Assembly: GCF_035582795.1 (NCBI RefSeq)
Contig: NC_134365.1
Span: 222,721,887 to 222,785,886, forward strand
Origin: Mycteria americana
Lineage: Eukaryota > Chordata > Aves > Ciconiiformes > Ciconiidae
Length of the DNA: 64,000 nucleotides
Direction: 5' to 3'
The translations under genes and the position numbers were made by a program. The notes beneath the pieces were generated by a model. The model saw nothing but the letters and a program-made list of their open reading frames with translations, had not been told where the DNA came from and made no database searches. Of this stretch, positions 63,368 through 64,000 are shown piece after piece; position 1 is the stretch's first letter, and each line of letters opens with the position of its first letter.

Positions 63368-63892
63368 GCACTCGTCCCACCATGCCGCCCGCCCGGAGCC
63401 CCAGGAGCCCTCGGCAGTACCATCGGCAGAGCCTGGAGGCGGGGGGTGGCTGGAGGAGCCCCCGCCCAGCCAGCCGCGGGGCACCTACGGCACAGCGTGC
63501 CCCCCGGCCCCGTGCCACATGGAGGGGTGGTGGCCGGCTGCGGGGCAAGCCCATCTACGGCCAGGAGCGGGCCCTGCGGCGGCTGGGGCAGCAGCTGGGG
63601 CACGGCACAGCGGGCGGCGGGCAGCTGACCAGCGGCCCTGGCTGCGGCAAGGCAGCACCGAGCTGCTCTGGCTCACCTCGGTGGCCGGCCGCGGGGCCCG
63701 GCTGGGCATCCGGGTGCTGGGCTGGCGCTTCTGCCAGGCGCAGGATGCCGACACGTTCTCACCGTGGCGCTTCGTGCCAGGGCTGCCGCGGCAGCTGGAG
63801 CGGGGGTACCGCCAGGTGCTGCGCTAGCCCCCGGCACAGGCTGGCCTGCAGCCCCCCGAGTGCGAGTGGGGCCCTGATGAGGCCTTCAAGAG
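63368..63892 (+). pseudogene. ANKRD50/TANC-like P-loop NTPase exon, disrupted
   Basis: A candidate exon begins after a polypyrimidine tract and CAG at 63367. A well-placed ATG (CCCACCATGC) lies at 63382. This frame reads MPPARSPRSPRQYHRQSL, then GKPIYGQERALRRL and GPGCGK (63634-63651), which resembles the Walker A P-loop opening the STAND-type NTPase of ankyrin proteins such as ANKRD50 and TANC. The matching frame then shifts: ELLWLTSVAGRGARLGIRVL, GWRFCQAQDADTFSPWRFV and ERGYRQVL follow from 63660, with only 8 nt where about 15 are expected, removing the residue after the P-loop lysine. An in-frame TAG follows at 63825-63827. Similarity continues beyond it to PDEAFK and a GTGAGG donor at 63893. 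The gene continues past the window. It is either a pseudogene or a locus with assembly errors. Family assignment is from motif memory. Confidence 0.55.
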
Positions 63893-64000
63893 GTGAGGGG
63901 TGGCTGGACCCCCGTGCCGGGCGGGGGGTTTCCGTGTGCACGTGGCACGCCGCAGCGCTCAGAGCCTGGGCACGGGGCCAGGATGCCGGCACGGCCTCGT
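63893..64000. other. Probable intron start at window edge
   Basis: Sequence after the GTGAGG donor is GC-rich and shows no further exon before the window ends. Confidence 0.4.

Noticed and set aside
61153-63554. Open frames of about 370-420 residues on both strands
   Set aside because: They lie in a CpG island and a C-rich minisatellite, and all are Pro/Gly/Arg-rich with competing frames.

Overview
The window looks like nuclear DNA from a bird, probably a neoavian. It carries several CR1 LINE copies (5'-truncated, each with an octamer-type 3' end), two solo LTRs of a sequence type familiar from avian ERVL-like elements, compact GC-rich gene structure, and an intact vertebrate RPS11 gene. There are no bacterial-type operons, and most long open frames are by-products of high GC or of repeats. 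Family and rRNA-target assignments rest on recall of known sequences, since no database could be searched. || Layout. 1-3800: a 564 bp solo LTR with a 5 bp target-site duplication (TSD), then a class I olfactory receptor pseudogene on the minus strand. 3800-16600: no recognisable gene, but a ~270 bp sequence occurs twice in inverted orientation (12374-12644 and 14131-14399). 16600-25100: two CR1 copies sharing an ORF2 frameshift, a pair of diverged ~130 bp elements at 19.2 and 20.7 kb, and a 21-24 bp minisatellite abutting the truncation point of one CR1. 25100-36000: CR1 relics and a second TSD-flanked solo LTR with internal 20 bp repeats. || 36100-39300 is the only confident protein gene: RPS11 (ribosomal protein uS17), five coding exons, 158 codons, with a CpG-island promoter, a 5'TOP-like start, a mirrored ETS/CRE-like motif pair and polyadenylation signals. 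Introns 3 and 4 each hold a box C/D snoRNA of the U35 (SNORD35) type, so the transcript would supply both a small-subunit protein and guides for 28S rRNA 2'-O-methylation. A near-perfect 25 bp hairpin palindrome lies about 450 bp upstream. || 39300-57800: one younger CR1 copy (45265-47385) with a long uninterrupted ORF2 reverse-transcriptase frame, older CR1 relics, and no recognisable gene. All recognised CR1 pieces in the window are on the minus strand. || 57800-64000 is very GC-rich: a 108 bp Gly-Pro-rich 9-mer repeat resembling collagen, a 1.2 kb CTGCC/CTGC satellite open in all six frames, a CpG island, a C-rich minisatellite, and at the right edge an exon resembling the N-terminal P-loop NTPase of ANKRD50/TANC-type ankyrin proteins, with a frameshift next to its Walker A lysine and an in-frame stop. 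|| I did not find a convincing new biological system. The observations most worth checking are the paired U35-type snoRNAs, the six-frame-open satellite with its 321 bp higher-order duplication, the palindrome and motif mirror near RPS11, and the broken NTPase exon.
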